DNA of 62,000 bases from Cryptomeria japonica (GCF_030272615.1 NC_081411.1:830014160-830076159); one strand, 5' to 3'. Shown: positions 21,414-33,290, numbered from the stretch's first letter. Program-made: numbers and translations. Notes: generated by a model from the sequence alone, not told the origin.

Positions 21414-22200
21414 TATTTATGGTGAAAATGGAAACAACAATATTGAAAGACTAAATGAATTCAACCACAAAACCCTAGCCTAACAATCAACAAATATCCA
21501 CCATAACATATGAAGATTACCTAAGACAATGCAAATCAAATGAAATCACAAAGATTATACCATCACATGTCCAATAGGGTTTGGATATCCATTCTTCCTA
21601 TCTCCATTGTTCTTGCTTGATATATTTGCTCTCAGATTTTATATGTGCACAAGAGCTCAACAAAGAACATAAATGTGGTTGCAAGTAGGCTTGATCGCAT
21701 ATGCAATTTCGAAAGCATAATATAGTCAAGAAGTCAATTGATCAAGGTTGATAATGAAGGAAGCATCTCCTTATATAGAAGACACTATATGAAATGGAGG
21801 GATAAGATTGAGAGGTATAAAAGATAAATGGCCGACTATGATTAGAGGGTAGGTAGAGGAAATAAGAAAATAATGAGAGGGTAGGTAGTGTAGGAATTAA
21901 GAGATGAATGACATGTGTCATGGGTGGAAAAGGTTAATGAATTAATTAAATAAATGAAGATTTATTTAATTAATAGAAGAAGTGGGATCAATTAAATAAA
22001 TAAGATATTTATTTAATTTAAGAAAAGGGACAATTTAAATAAATAAAGGCATTTATTTAAATGAGAAATAAGACTAGAAGAGGATAAATGAATTAATTAA
22101 ATAAATAAATATTTATTTAATTAATAGAAGAATTAAGCTAAAGTAATTAAATAAATAAAGATATTTATTTAATTAGACAGGACAATTTTAGGTGTCTAGA
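21414..22200 (-). repeat. E 3' LTR
   Basis: It runs from TATTTATGGTG (complement of the CACCATAAACA end, one change) to GGTGTCTAGA (complement of TGTAGACACC, one change). TATATAA on the minus strand is at 21771-21777, and AT palindromes lie at 21940-22190. Confidence 0.9.
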
Positions 22201-23229
22201 TTTTGCCCCTCTTTGAGACAATGCAGCTTGTCACGTTGTTTCAAAGAAGATAATATGAACTGATACAAAGTTGTCCCAAGATGGGAATGATATGACCCCT
22301 CGAGAGATTGGATGAAAATGTCTGAAAGGATCGCACACAATCTCTCGATAAGAAAGAAAGGCTAGAATGGTTGTCAAGATAGAGTGACAGAGTCATGGGA
22401 TAAAGAAGACTAACTTGGGAGATGAGGGCTAGGGTAGTATATAAGATAGACTACAAGGGAAAACATCCTCATTGTCATCCACACATCCAAGAGATTAGAG
22501 TGCAGAGAGAAAAAAGAGTAGACAACAGTGATGGCATTGGTGCATAGATTTGATCGTGTTCACGGATATCAGAGGCCAGTAAGTACCACAAAACTTCCTT
22601 GTACTTTGACACATTAATTGTTGTCATAAATGCATGCTAGGTATTGCAATAAATGCATATTAGGTAGGTCTTGAAAATTTTCAAGCAGGAGGAAAAACAT
22701 TAAGGCACATCTGAATTGGTGCCAAGCACATCTAGGTAGGCTAGGCACGTTTGTGTCAAATGCAAGCATCTCTGTGTATTTCAGGTGCATTTATGCCTTC
22801 TAGGTCAAATCAACGGTTCTATGATGAACATATGTTATTGATTGGATAAGCTGCTAAGAGGATACACTCAAGTAGGTCCTCTAGGGAAGACCAGAATAGC
22901 AGATAGGGCTAGGATTGACAATTCTGTGATAGAAAGGAAACTACTCAAGAGGATACACTCAAGTAGAGGCCCTAGGATAGGATAGATCAAGGAACTTTGT
23001 GATGAATAGGGCATACCGGGATAAAAAAGTAGCACTTTGTGATGAATAGGGAGTACCACTAGGATAGAGTGCGATATGATAGATATAATCACTAGTACAA
23101 AAAGTAACACTTTGTGATGAACAGGGAATGCCACTAGGATTGATACAGTTGATTTGCTTGACTGCAGGAGGACCTACCGATGCTGAGTCATAGAAGAGAT
23201 ACCCTTCAACTCAAAGTTCATGACTAGAG
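22201..23229. other. E region between 3' LTR and PMD relic
   Basis: The minus-strand polypurine tract is at 22201-22215. Degenerate CACGTTTGTG/CATCTCTGTG units at 22690-22800 match D's 3' array. GAGGATACACTCAAGTAG lies at 22859 and 22942, and three CTTTGTGATGAAYAGGG units lie at about 22995, 23034 and 23110. No gene. Because it lies upstream of the PMD frame, it could have been that gene's promoter (inference). Confidence 0.6.
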
Positions 23230-24060
23230 ATGACATTTGAGGATAGAGCAGCAGTTTAGGCTATGGGCTTGTGATACATTATGTATGTGCTTGAGTTTCG
23301 AGTGAACATGGGATTGCTGACTACGCTTGCTGAGAGATGGCACTCAGAGAGTTGTAGTTTTCATTTGCCAATGGATGAGATGAAAGTCACCTTAGAGGAT
23401 GTATACAAGATACTAAGGATACTAATTGATGGGGAGTTAGTTCCTTATGATCGAGAGGGAGACATGGATGCACTGAGATGAGTGTTCTAGGATCCGGGAT
23501 TGGAGATGAGGGCAAGACTTGTGCAGCCACAAGAGAAGCCATAGGGACAAGGGGAGAGGGGAAGAGAGAGGAGGAGGATGACCTACTATCCTTGAGGGAT
23601 ATCTACCAGGGACAAGAAAATGAGATCTAGGATCTGGAGAGGGAGACAGCTAGGCTCAGGAGACAGATGAGGGATATTGAGTAGGAGAGGGATCAGGCTA
23701 TTCAACGCTATACAGAGGTTGAGATGGCACTGAGGGTAGGGAGACAGGTAGTAGAGGATAGAGGAGCTGGATACACCTATGTTCTATGAGCCAAGGAGGA
23801 GATAGGCTACTAGAGAGACCTATACTATGGAGCAGTGCCACCATAGCAGTGGGCTAGGAGCTTGCATAGACCATCACAGACAATGACGACCACTAGAGGG
23901 AGGGACATGAGACAGGCATCGAGAGGTGGCATCATGGGTCCTCCACCACCACCAAATAGAGGGGATAGGAGAGATGATCCTAGGGTGAGTCTTTCCAGGG
24001 CTTAGACTCCATCAAGGTTAGCCGACTCCAATGGAGGGAGTTCATCATAGCCTTAGAGGG
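23230..24060 (+). pseudogene. Plant mobile domain plus coiled-coil relic, antisense in E
   Basis: From ATG 23230 the frame reads MTFEDRAAV, then NMGLLTTLAERWHSESCSF and HLPMDEMKVTLEDVYKIL, then IDGELVPYDREGDMDALR. This is the N-terminal part of the plant mobile domain. Stops lie at 23257, 23272 and 23479. Beyond them are relics of an Arg/Glu-rich helix (about 23580-23770, LRDIYQGQENE and RETARLRRQMRDIE) and a basic, Pro-rich tail (GIMGPPPPPNRGD, about 23925-23965). PMD proteins in plants act in silencing or occur in transposons. This copy is antisense to E's gag. The full domain would be about three times longer. Confidence 0.75.
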
Positions 24061-25734
24061 CTCCCTATGTATCAGTTTGTACCATTTTGTATGATGATGT
24101 AGACACCTTCAGGTGATTGTAGCCATATGTATTTTGACATCATTGTATCATGATAATTATGATTTTTAGATATATATATGAGATGATTCATCTTTACAGC
24201 AGCTATATGCATGTGTACCTATGTGATGTATGTTTCTATGTGTTAATGCATGATATGGATGCACATATGTACATGAGGAAATGCAATATTTTTGTTCTTT
24301 TATGTTTTATATGTTATACAAATGCAAATGTGAATGTATGAAATGCAGATGAATATGATAAAGCAAATAACTATTTACACAATGAAAATGTAAAATGTGC
24401 TAACATGTGTTGTGTGCAGGATGTGATGCAATTGTGATATGTATATATATTTATGAAATGCTTAATATGTGATAATGCAGGCGCAACTACATGAAATGCA
24501 AATGTTTTTGGCGTGTCATTATACTCAATCATGTGATAGCGGGCTACACGGATTCAAGAAGGATGATGAAGGTCAATCAGGAAAGGGAGATGGAAGGTAG
24601 AAGATATGAAAGTGAAAGAGCTTCTTGTGCTTTATCATCATTGAGCTTTATTATGGCAAAATAGGTTATGACAATCGAGACATATGTTTGACCCGGAAAG
24701 TTATTGTACCCGTTTGCATGGAGATCAGACAATTACAAACAAGGAATACCCCAATTCACACTAGAATCATAGTGTCCTCATATCCTTCGACAAGTCATAG
24801 CATTACTAAGAGACAATCCATAGACAGCAAAGAAAAATAGGTGACGATACCCCATCCTCACCTTTCTAGTCAAAGACATCCTGGAGATAGAATCTCTAGT
24901 CAGAGACATCTTGGAAAAGCTAAAATCAAAATAAAACCAAGAATTGACACCAACATCCACTGTAGTCCTTAGGTTTACTATCTCTTGTCACTTGTATAAG
25001 TCTATTTGATTGTGGTCACAATGTTTACTTTCACAAAAGGATAGATAGCACTGAACCATAATGTTGCCTAAGTTTGTTGAAGGATTTGATTTGTTGAAGC
25101 CCATTGTTGCTATTGTGTCTCATTTGAAATTAACTGAATCCATGCAATTGATACTTTATTGTAGAGAAGATGAAACTTTATTGTGGATTGGCGATGCAAA
25201 TGCTACTTTATTGTGGATTGTGCGCAGATGGACTAAAGAATACTGAAAGAACTCTACTTCTTGGAACGTGTGATTCTCTCAGTTCCACACCCATCACTAG
25301 ATGTAGGATTTTCCTTAGCCACAGATAGGAGCTGATTTATTATGGATGGAAAGGGGTGAAAAAGGGAGGTCTATTATGAATGGCTAACCAATCTTAGGTA
25401 GATCTATGACAAGCCATGATGGGAATGGGTAAGTTTATTATGGATGGATAGGCTGTGAGTGTGTGCAAAGTGAAAGGATGAAAGTGAATCCTGAAGGAGA
25501 GAGGAGCAATGTCCCTACACATGGTGTCGGTGACCTGATTTTCACCATGGTACTTGCCCAGGGCACCACTAAAGTGGTTTTCACCATTGGACGAAATGTT
25601 TTTTTTTTGTTTTCCAATTTTTTTTTTTTTTTTTGTATTTTGATATTAGGATATTCTGACAAGCTATGCATAAAACTTGCAAAGGTGCATGTTGTTGATA
25701 GGATCCTCTAAAGTTTCTTTGTCTACTATCGAGA
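24061..25734. other. E spacer, AT-rich, no gene recognised
   Basis: Positions 24130-24480 are TA/TG-rich low complexity (ATATATATGAG, ATGCATGATATGG). Positions 25150-25450 hold five spaced TTTATTATGGATGG-like words. A T/A homopolymer run is at 25597-25635. I see no coding similarity in either strand. Confidence 0.5.
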
Positions 25735-25910
25735 GCTAATATGCAACGGATCCATAGGTTGTTGTGATGATGTAAGGACCAAGCCAATTCGGTTCAAACT
25801 TGCCCTTCTTTTCTTTGTCTTGCTGATTTTTAGGATTTTCTTTGAGAAGTAAGTCACCTACCTCAAATGTGTGAGGCTTAACCTTGTGATTGTAGTTGTG
25901 TCATTCCTTG
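25735..25910 (-). pseudogene. E integrase C-terminal tail
   Basis: On the minus strand it reads HNYNHKVKPHTFEVGDLLL, then a Lys-rich stretch, then KGKFEPNWLGPYIITTTYG. This is the typical C-terminal domain of Ty3/gypsy integrase (KVKPRTFEVGDLVL...KGKF.PNWEGPY). The integrase zinc finger and DDE core, RT and RNase H that should precede it are missing; a linker lies immediately upstream. It is a deletion scar of an autonomous ancestor. Confidence 0.75.
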
Positions 25911-26862
25911 ACTAAATGATGTGTAGCTCAAGTGACTGTCTTCCTTGATAAAGCTAGAACTGAGATATAATTACTAGTGTGTGAACTACATAGGCCCATA
26001 TGCATGTCACCTAAAGAAGTTTGGGCATCCCTGATAACAAAGTCCTTTGAGGAAGCTCCATTAAAGGTCCATGATGTATTGCCAGAAGGGAAAGGATATC
26101 TAGAACAAGTGGATGAGTGATGAAGGCTTATGATTACGAAAAGAAGTGAAAGTATCATAGCATGATGGAGACTTAGGATCAACAAGTATGTTTTTTAACT
26201 TAAAATTGTAGAACTTTTGCCCCCAGTTATTTTGACATTAGGGAAGATCAACTCTTGTTCTTTTTCTTTCATAGGATTTTTATCCTTGACCTTGATTTTT
26301 TCAGAGTCCAATATCTTTTGATTTTGATTTGGACTAAAGGAATTTTCTTTATTTTTGACTTTTAGATTTTCCTTTTCAAAGCTTGATTTTTTATCCCTAA
26401 TGAGTAAGGAATTTTGTAATTCTTGTTGATCCAAGTCTGGGAGAGGAGTGGAAATGGAATGAGTGGATGAAATGGTAAGGCTATGTGAGTTCTCAAGAGG
26501 GTTGGCAATATGCTCAATAGATTCTTTGTTGGAACTACTCTTAGGACTATTGATACCAAGAGCTTCTTGCACCACTAGAGGAGATTTGCATTCAGACTTA
26601 GTAGCCACAGCACTAGGTGGTTCACACCCAATTCCTTGATTTGCAAATTGTTTATAGGTTGTTTCTATTGACTCAATGTGTTAGGAGAGAGTGGGAGTTG
26701 ATCAGCATGAAAGATATACCCACCACATCCCAAGTCTTTAAACTTGAACTTTTCTTTGATCTCTGCTTGTTTTGATGTAAAGGCTTTCAAGGATTCTAGA
26801 TCCACTTATGCTAAAGATGGAATAGCCTCTCGATTGACTGGTATTGTTATTTATGATCTAGG
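25911..26862 (-). pseudogene. E protease-to-pol linker
   Basis: Minus-strand reading after the protease gives KFKDLGCGGYIFHADQLPL and a Ser/Lys/Glu-rich stretch open for 137 codons (26608-26195, e.g. KEKENLKVKNKE-type composition). It is low complexity and unstructured in appearance. It resembles the linker that precedes RT in some gypsy polyproteins, but no RT motif follows before the integrase tail. I cannot assign a function. Confidence 0.5.
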
Positions 26863-27240
26863 TCACATACTATTGCAATATATGAATGGATTTGGGTCAA
26901 CTTTGATGGTCACTTCAACTCCATTGTGTGGAAACTTGATACATTGATGATATGTAGATGGTACTATGCTCATCTCATGAATCCATGAATGTCCTAGCAA
27001 TATGTTGTATGTGAGCTCTAGATCAAGGACTTGACAAACTACATCATTTGTAACTGGCCCAACTCTAAGAGGTAAGGTGATTGTGCCCTTCAATGAATGA
27101 TCTTCATCATCATATGCCTTGATGGTAATTTTGTTTGTAGAATTCATAGCTTTATCAGAATATCCCAATTGTTTAATAGTTCTCAATGTACAAATGTTTA
27201 GACCTGCTCCTCCATCTATCAGGACTTATTTTATTTGATG
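26863..27240 (-). pseudogene. E aspartic protease (gypsy type)
   Basis: The catalytic motif is VLIDGGAGLNI just after a stop at 27226-27228. It continues with LRTIKQLGYSD, then LPLRVGPV, then YNILLGHSWIHEM and VPSTYHQCIKFP. These are the RVP_2-type motifs of Ty3/gypsy proteases of the Tat kind. The active site reads DGGA rather than the commoner D-S/T-G-A. The frame is open for 107 codons past LRT. It is D's missing counterpart. Confidence 0.85.
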
Positions 27241-28712
27241 TTTGTGTAGGAAGGCTTCAATATGTAAAGGTGTGTTATGTGGTTGGTTCATGGAGGCATC
27301 ATCAGCTTCTGTGAATGTAAGGGAGTGTGGAATGGAAAGGTATCCCACCATGGCTTGAAACTGGTCCACGTTCAGATCAGTAGGGACGAAAGTGTTTCTC
27401 AAAGTTTTGTCAAGAATGGCTTTATGTGTAGGGGATATGCATAAGATCTCAAGGATTAAGATAAGCACGGGTGTCTTGCCCAACTATTCTACAAGGTCAT
27501 ACTCAGGCTTAGTTGATGTGGAAGCTATGTTTTCGGCTAGAGCACCTTGCAAGGTGAATTTACCTTGATGAGTTGTAACATTACATTCAAAGGTAGGTTT
27601 AGAAGAAGATCCAATTCCTTTTAAGACAATTTTGGGTCTTTGGGTAGAATTCTCAAGCATTTTGTCCTTGATGATAATGGTAGAGACATAATTGTCCATT
27701 GAAATGTGATTGATAGTTGAATCATAGTTATAGGATGCTATGGTATAGTTGGTCTAGTCATCTAGGGCTTTAGCTTTTCCCTTGTCATGTTTTGGGAATG
27801 GTTCTTTAAACATTTCATGTTCTTGATTGGATGAGTGTCCTTCAATCTCAATGTCACCTCTATCAATGAGATCTTGTATGATGTTCTTCAGTCGATGACA
27901 ATTTCCTATTTTATGTCCCTTGCTTTTATGAAATTCACAATATTCATCATCATTCTACCAATTTGGTTTGACCTTTGGCTCATATGGAGGCAAATTTGGA
28001 ATTGTTATTATTTTGTTTGCCACTATCTTCTTGAAAGTTGACTCAAGTGGTTCTCCTAATGGGGTCTACTTCCTTTGTGATTTGGAATTATTTGAGTATT
28101 CACTTGATTGTTTGTAGAGCTTGATCCCAAAAAAATGATTTTGGGTTGTATTGTATTGGCATCAACAACACCATCATTGACCGTGTTCTTGTTTTTCTTC
28201 CAAAATCTTAGCTTGTCTTTTCCTTTATAGTCCTCTTTGTTTTCTTTGAATATTTTGATGATGCCTTGCTAAATTAGGACCTTCTCTATTGCTAAGCCTT
28301 TTTCAATGACGTCCTTGAAAGTGGACAAGAAAACCTTTCTCAGGTTATAACCAATTTCTCTGTGGACATTCTGGGTGAACATCTCTACCATTTGTTTTTG
28401 TGGAATTTCACAAGAGCATCTGCTAGCTAGATTCCTCCATCTTTGTAAAAATGATGAAAAAGATTCTCCATCCTTTTGTTTGGTGTTGCACAAATTAGTG
28501 ACTGATATGTCCATCTCCATGTCAAATGGATAGGGACATATGTCTCTCATTGTGTAAGTTGGCTTCGATGTATTTATGTCCTCCATTTTCTTTTGTAAGT
28601 CCTTTATTTTGTTCCAAATTGTTCTTAAGTGGAGACCGACTTCTTGGACCATACCCCATGCCTGAACCACCGAGTGGAGGAGGAGCATGTTGCATATATG
28701 GATGATATTGAT
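27241..28712 (-). pseudogene. E gag, C-terminal part
   Basis: This is the minus-strand continuation of the gag begun at 36111, left of G. It runs through QYHPYMQHAPPPLGGSGMGYG and a frameshift near 28625 to PTYTMRDICPYPFD. It then jumps to MEMDISVTNLCNTKQ, losing about 88 codons of the capsid core that D still has (D 16509-16775). RWRNLASRCSCEIP and a CX2HX4HX4C knuckle (YCEFHKSKGHKIGNC, about 27895-27940) with NIIQDLIDRGD follow. The deletion is in frame. Confidence 0.85.
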
Positions 28713-29675
28713 TGTTGGTATTTTGGTATGGTTTTGTCATTGATGTCAACACCTACTAAAACTCTAGCACTTTGGAGATCCAACAAACACTTGGTAATGT
28801 TGAAGACATCGTTTGGACATCTTGTCTTGGAGAATTGGTTATTGGTATATTCATATTTGCATATTTGCTATTACTGGCAAATAGGTCTAGGTTATGCACT
28901 GACGGGTTTATCTTTTCTAGATTAGCATGACATGCTATGGAGATGATTAATTATTGTTGTAAATGCATTAAGTTGACATGTTGAATCAGTTATTGCATCA
29001 GATATTGTATTGTTTGTAAAATATTTTTATTGTAATATCTTGTAGAGTCAACCTACTAAAATTGGTCTTAGGTTATGGTATAAATGTAAGATCTTATTTG
29101 TAAGATCGGATATGGAATGTGAAAAGGAATTGTAAGAAGGTATATATGAGATTAAGCAGAGCTATACACATAGACATCATTTGAAGGTGAAGCTAGGTTT
29201 TTGTGAAAAGATATGAGAACTACACCGGTACTGAATCCAGCATATGAAGATCCTATTTTGAGCAGTACATTCTTATTGGATTTAACCATCCAATTGTAGT
29301 CAGTGTGACTCCCATTTGTGATTGAGCAGTGAGCTCTAGGTGCTTGGCCTTTCTGCATGTGCATACCCCATTTATGTACACTTACTATCTATAGTAGTAT
29401 CATGTGATTATGGGTAAGGTTTCCCACCATGGTTTTTCCCCTTACAGGGTTTCCACGTACAAATATTGGTGTTATGTGTTGTGGATGACTTTATCCTTTT
29501 TTTTCATGCATTAATCCTTATTGGTATTGCAATTAACTGTTAAAACTGTCTACCGACATATAAGACTAGTTTATCAGTATTAAGCAGTAAATTGGTTAAG
29601 TTGTTTTTGGTTTAAAATTGTTAGACAACTGATTCACCCCTCCCCCCCCCTCTTAGTTGTCTCTGGGACCTAAAA
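28713..29675 (+). repeat. G 5' LTR (internally deleted)
   Basis: It is 963 bp against 1051 bp for the 3' copy. About 88 bp are missing after GGAGATCCAACAAACA (28779-28797). It has the TTTCTGCATGTGCATACCCC block at 29350-29369, the C-run at about 29637-29650, and ends CCTAAAA. Confidence 0.95.
29079..29085 (+). promoter_or_regulatory. G 5' LTR TATA-like box
   Basis: TATAAAT is followed by GTAAGATCTTATTTG. It is identical at 34703 in the 3' LTR and has the same layout as in A. Confidence 0.45.
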
Positions 29676-29677
29676 AT

Positions 29678-29689
29678 TGGTATCAGAGC
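29678..29689 (+). other. G primer binding site (initiator-Met tRNA)
   Basis: TGGTATCAGAGC is a perfect 12-nt match to the usual plant copia PBS. GTTTAACAACTTGAGGA follows at 29710. Confidence 0.95.
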
Positions 29690-29732
29690 ATAGTCCTCTT
29701 TTTGCAAAAGTTTAACAACTTGAGGAGATCCA

Positions 29733-30806
29733 ATGTCTACTAACTATTTCAGGAAGGATAGTCCTAAACTTGATGGAACCAACTCTGGCATATCAAAGAT
29801 CAAAATGGAGACACATCTAAATTGCATTGGAAAGGACATTTGAGATGTTACAAAGATTGGCTATACTACTCCAACTCAGAGTCAGCCCAATCCACCTAAC
29901 TTGACTAAAGATGAAGAAAATGATTGCAAAGCAAGAGAAGCACTTTTGAGCGCATTATCAGATCAACAAATCATGGGATTATCAGATAGGACTACTGCTA
30001 AAGCTATTTGGGATCATTTGGAAACACTGAATGAAGCAGATTCCATAGTTAAGATTGTAAAACTTGAAAGATTCTGGGTTAGGTATGAACATCTAAAAAT
30101 GGAAGAAGATGAAAGGATTTTTGCTTTAATGGAAAGAGTAAATGAAATTGTTTTGGGTATTAAATGTTGTGGAGGTACATTAAGTGAAGATGAAATTGTT
30201 TCAAAAGTTTTAAGGGGATTGCCACCAACATATAAAATGAAAGTCATTTCTATAAATGAGTTAAGAACAATGCCTAATACATCAGTAACAAGGGATACAT
30301 TGATTGGAAAACTTTCAGCTTTTGAAATTGAAGAATTTGGTCCTGTTGCTACTATAAAGATAGATTTAGCTTTTAAAGCATCAACATCATCTATATCATC
30401 ATTTGACAAATCTGATTGGAAAGCCTTTTATGCAAGAGAACTTGAAGAAAGCAAAAAAGAAAATGAAGAACTTGAAGCACTATTTGCAAGGAAAATGTCT
30501 AAAGGTCCAGCTGGAAGTAAGTATGAAGGGAAAACACCCTTTAAATGTTTTAACTGCAATAAGATTGGTCATATGGCTTCAAGATGCCCTGATAGACATG
30601 ATAGACTAAGAGAAGAAGCTAGAAGAACATACAAGCCTAACCCTGAATATCAGAGATACATATTTAAGAAGAATAAAGAGAAATCTTGTTACATTGTTGA
30701 TGAAGGTGTGACTGATGTTTCTTATGAGGATTCGATAGACAATGGATGGGTTTTTGTTGCTATAACAGAAGATCAACTAGCACCTACTGCTCAACTAGTA
30801 GAATAG
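29733..30806 (+). pseudogene. G gag
   Basis: It starts at ATG 29733 (MSTNYFRKD), 43 nt after the PBS. The N-terminal block LDGTNSGISKIKMETHL carries a stop at about 29841 where DIW is expected; after it the frame is open from 29901 or earlier to 30806. The UBN2-type core (AIWDHLETLNEADS ... LRGLPPTYKMKV) and an intact zinc knuckle CFNCNKIGHMASRC (about 30546-30590) follow, then an acidic tail. It ends in TAG where a Gln codon is expected by comparison with A. It is the best preserved Gag in the window. Confidence 0.9.
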
Positions 30807-31180
30807 GCCTTGATAGCTAGAGTTTAAGTAAAGGATGAATGGATCATTGGTTTAGGATGCTCACATCATATGACTGGTGATAAGAGTAAATTCCTAACTT
30901 TTCAGGAATACAATGGAGGCATAGTAAGATTTGGAGATGATAAAACTTGTTTGATCAAAGGTAAGGGTACAATATCTCTTGATGGTAAGTATAATACTGA
31001 CAATGTTTACTATGTTGAAGACTTAGAGCATAATTGTTTGAGTGTTGGTCAATTAGTTGAGAAAGGATTTCAGTTACAATTCAAAAATGTAAAATGCAAA
31101 ATCATGAATAGAACTGGTTTTGAAATTGCAACGGGTAATCAGACTAGAGGTAATATCTTTCATTTGAATAATAGTTAAAA
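30807..31180 (+). pseudogene. G protease, catalytic Asp lost
   Basis: The active-site motif reads WIIGLGCSHHM (about 30839-30871), so both the catalytic Asp and the following Ser of DSG are replaced. KFLTFQEYNGGIVRFGDDK, LDGKYNTDNVYYVE and LSVGQLVEKGFQLQF follow in an open frame to 31178. The fold is recognisable but the enzyme would be dead. Compare A and B, which keep DSG, and C, which has DSR. Confidence 0.9.
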
Positions 31181-32190
31181 GGCATGCTTAATTGCACATA
31201 TTGATGAAAGTTGACTATGGCATAAGAGACTCTGTCATGTAAACTTTGATTGCATGGTGAAAATCAGTACTATTAAGGCAGTTAGAGATTTACCTAAAAT
31301 TGTCATCACAATACAGTATGTAAGGAATGTCAATTTGGAAAACAAGTTAGAGATACTTTCAAAAGTATACCAGAAAAATCCAATAATGCTTTTCATTTAA
31401 TTCATACTGATTTATATGGTCCAGCTAGAACTAAAAGCTTACAAGGTGATAGGTATTTCATGCTAATTATTGATGACTATTCTAGAATGTGTTGGGTTGC
31501 TTTTCTCAGAGAAAAATCAAAAGCACTTGGAAAGTTCAAACTATTCAAAGCTATGGTAGAAAATGAAACCGGTAAGAAAATCAAATGTCTTAGATTAGAT
31601 CAAGGAGGAGAATTTACATCTAAGGAATTTAATACATTCTGTGAAGTGAATGGAATCAGAAGACAACTATCAGCACCTCGGACACCACAACAGAATGGAG
31701 TTGTTGAAAGAAAAAACAAATTTATCTTGGATGCAGCAAGACGTATGTTATCAGAAGAAAACCTACCACATGTATATTGGAGAGAGGCAGTTAGTACAGT
31801 GGTCTATACATTCAACAAAGTTCACATCAAAGGTGAAATCAGTAAGACCCCTCATGAACTATGGTTTGGTATTACTCCTACTCTTAAATATTTCAGAATT
31901 TTTGGAAGCAAATGTTATATCAGAAGAGATGAGTATATTGGCAAATTTGATCCTAGAAGTGATGAATGAATATTTCTTGGTTATTCATCTAAGAGTAAGG
32001 CATATAGATATTTTAACAAAAGATTGCAGAAAATTGTTGAAAGTACAAATGTGAAGATTGATGAACAATTCAGAGGAACTTCAAGGTATATAGAGTCTGA
32101 AATGACAATAGAAATTTTGACAAATGAACCTACATTAAATCCACCGATATAGAATGAAAATCCAGTTACCTCGGTATCATCTGAAAATTC
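31181..32190 (+). pseudogene. G integrase
   Basis: The GAG_pre-integrase part has stops at 31178 and 31214 and a frameshift near 31305. The core has HTDLYGPARTK (first Asp), IIDDYSRMCWV (second, about 31464) and QQNGVVERKNKF (third, about 31690-31725). These lie in a frame open for 169 codons (31460-31969), then FGSKCYIRRDEY. A TGA at 31967 falls where Gly is expected (DEGIFLGY). All three acids are present, unlike A and B. Confidence 0.9.
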
Positions 32191-33290
32191 CACTATAACT
32201 GAGGAACAACAACAAACAAAGACACCTCGGTATGTAAGACTGAATCATTCTGAAGATCAGATAATTGGAAGCAACTATAAAGGGGTTATGACAAGAGGAA
32301 GATTGGAAAATGAAGAGGTATGTCTTATTTCTCAAATTGAACCATCATCTATTAATGAGGCATGTGAAGATAAATATTGGATTAAAGCTATGGAAGAAGA
32401 ATTGGAACAAATTGAGAAAAACAACACTTGGACATTAGTTCCCCGACCTAAAGATAAAAATGTAATTGGAACCAAATGGGTATTCAAAAACAAACTTAAT
32501 GAAGATGGTAAGGTTATCAGAAATAAAGCAAGACTAGTGTGTAAGGGATATTCTCAAAAAGAAGGAATTGATTACAATGAAACCTTTGCATCAGTAGCTA
32601 GAATCAAGGCAGTTAGATTATTTTTGGCTTTTGTAGCACATAAGAACTACAAAGTATATCAAATGGATATTGAATGTGCATTTTTGAATAGAGATCTTGA
32701 AGAAGAAGTTTACATTGAACAGCCTGATGGATTTTGTTTGACAGATAACAAAGATATGGTTTGTAGGTTAAGAAAAACTTTGTATGGATTAAAGCAAGCT
32801 CCAAGAGCTTGGTATGTAAGATTGGATAAGTATCTTTTGAAGATTGGTTTTTCTAAAGGTAATGCAGACAGTAATTTATATTATAAGTTGACTAATGATG
32901 ACATCTTGGTTATATAAGTTTTTGTTGATGATATAATCTTTGGAGGAGAAGATGGATTATGTAAAGACTTTTCTATTGGGATGCAACAAGAATTTGAAAT
33001 GTCTATGATTGGAGAAATAAAATTCTTTTTAGGATTGCAGATTTCACAAATTGATAAAGGTATATTCTTGAGTTAATCCAAGTACTTAAAAGACTTACTA
33101 AAGAAATTTGGGATGGAGAACTCTACATCGGTAAGCACACCTATGACTACAAATGACAAATTATTTGTAAGGGATGAATCTACACCTATTAATCCAACTA
33201 GGTACAAATTTATGATAGGAGGTTTACTGTATTTAACACAAACTAGACCTGATATTATGAATGCAGTATGTATTGTTTCAAGATTTTAGA
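32191..33290 (+). pseudogene. G reverse transcriptase
   Basis: RVT_2: [16 protein letters not shown], then [48 protein letters not shown] and [12 protein letters not shown]. The FVDD box (32921-32932) is intact but preceded by a stop at 32915. A second stop is at about 33074. Domain order and length are normal for copia; it keeps the segment that A has lost. Confidence 0.9.

Noticed and set aside
24130-24480. TA/TG-rich stretch as a possible microsatellite or regulatory region
   Set aside because: Irregular low complexity with no fixed unit and no partner in D.
25597-25640. Long T run as a terminator or poly(A) tail of an antisense SINE/LINE
   Set aside because: No target duplication or element body beside it; it lies inside E's spacer.
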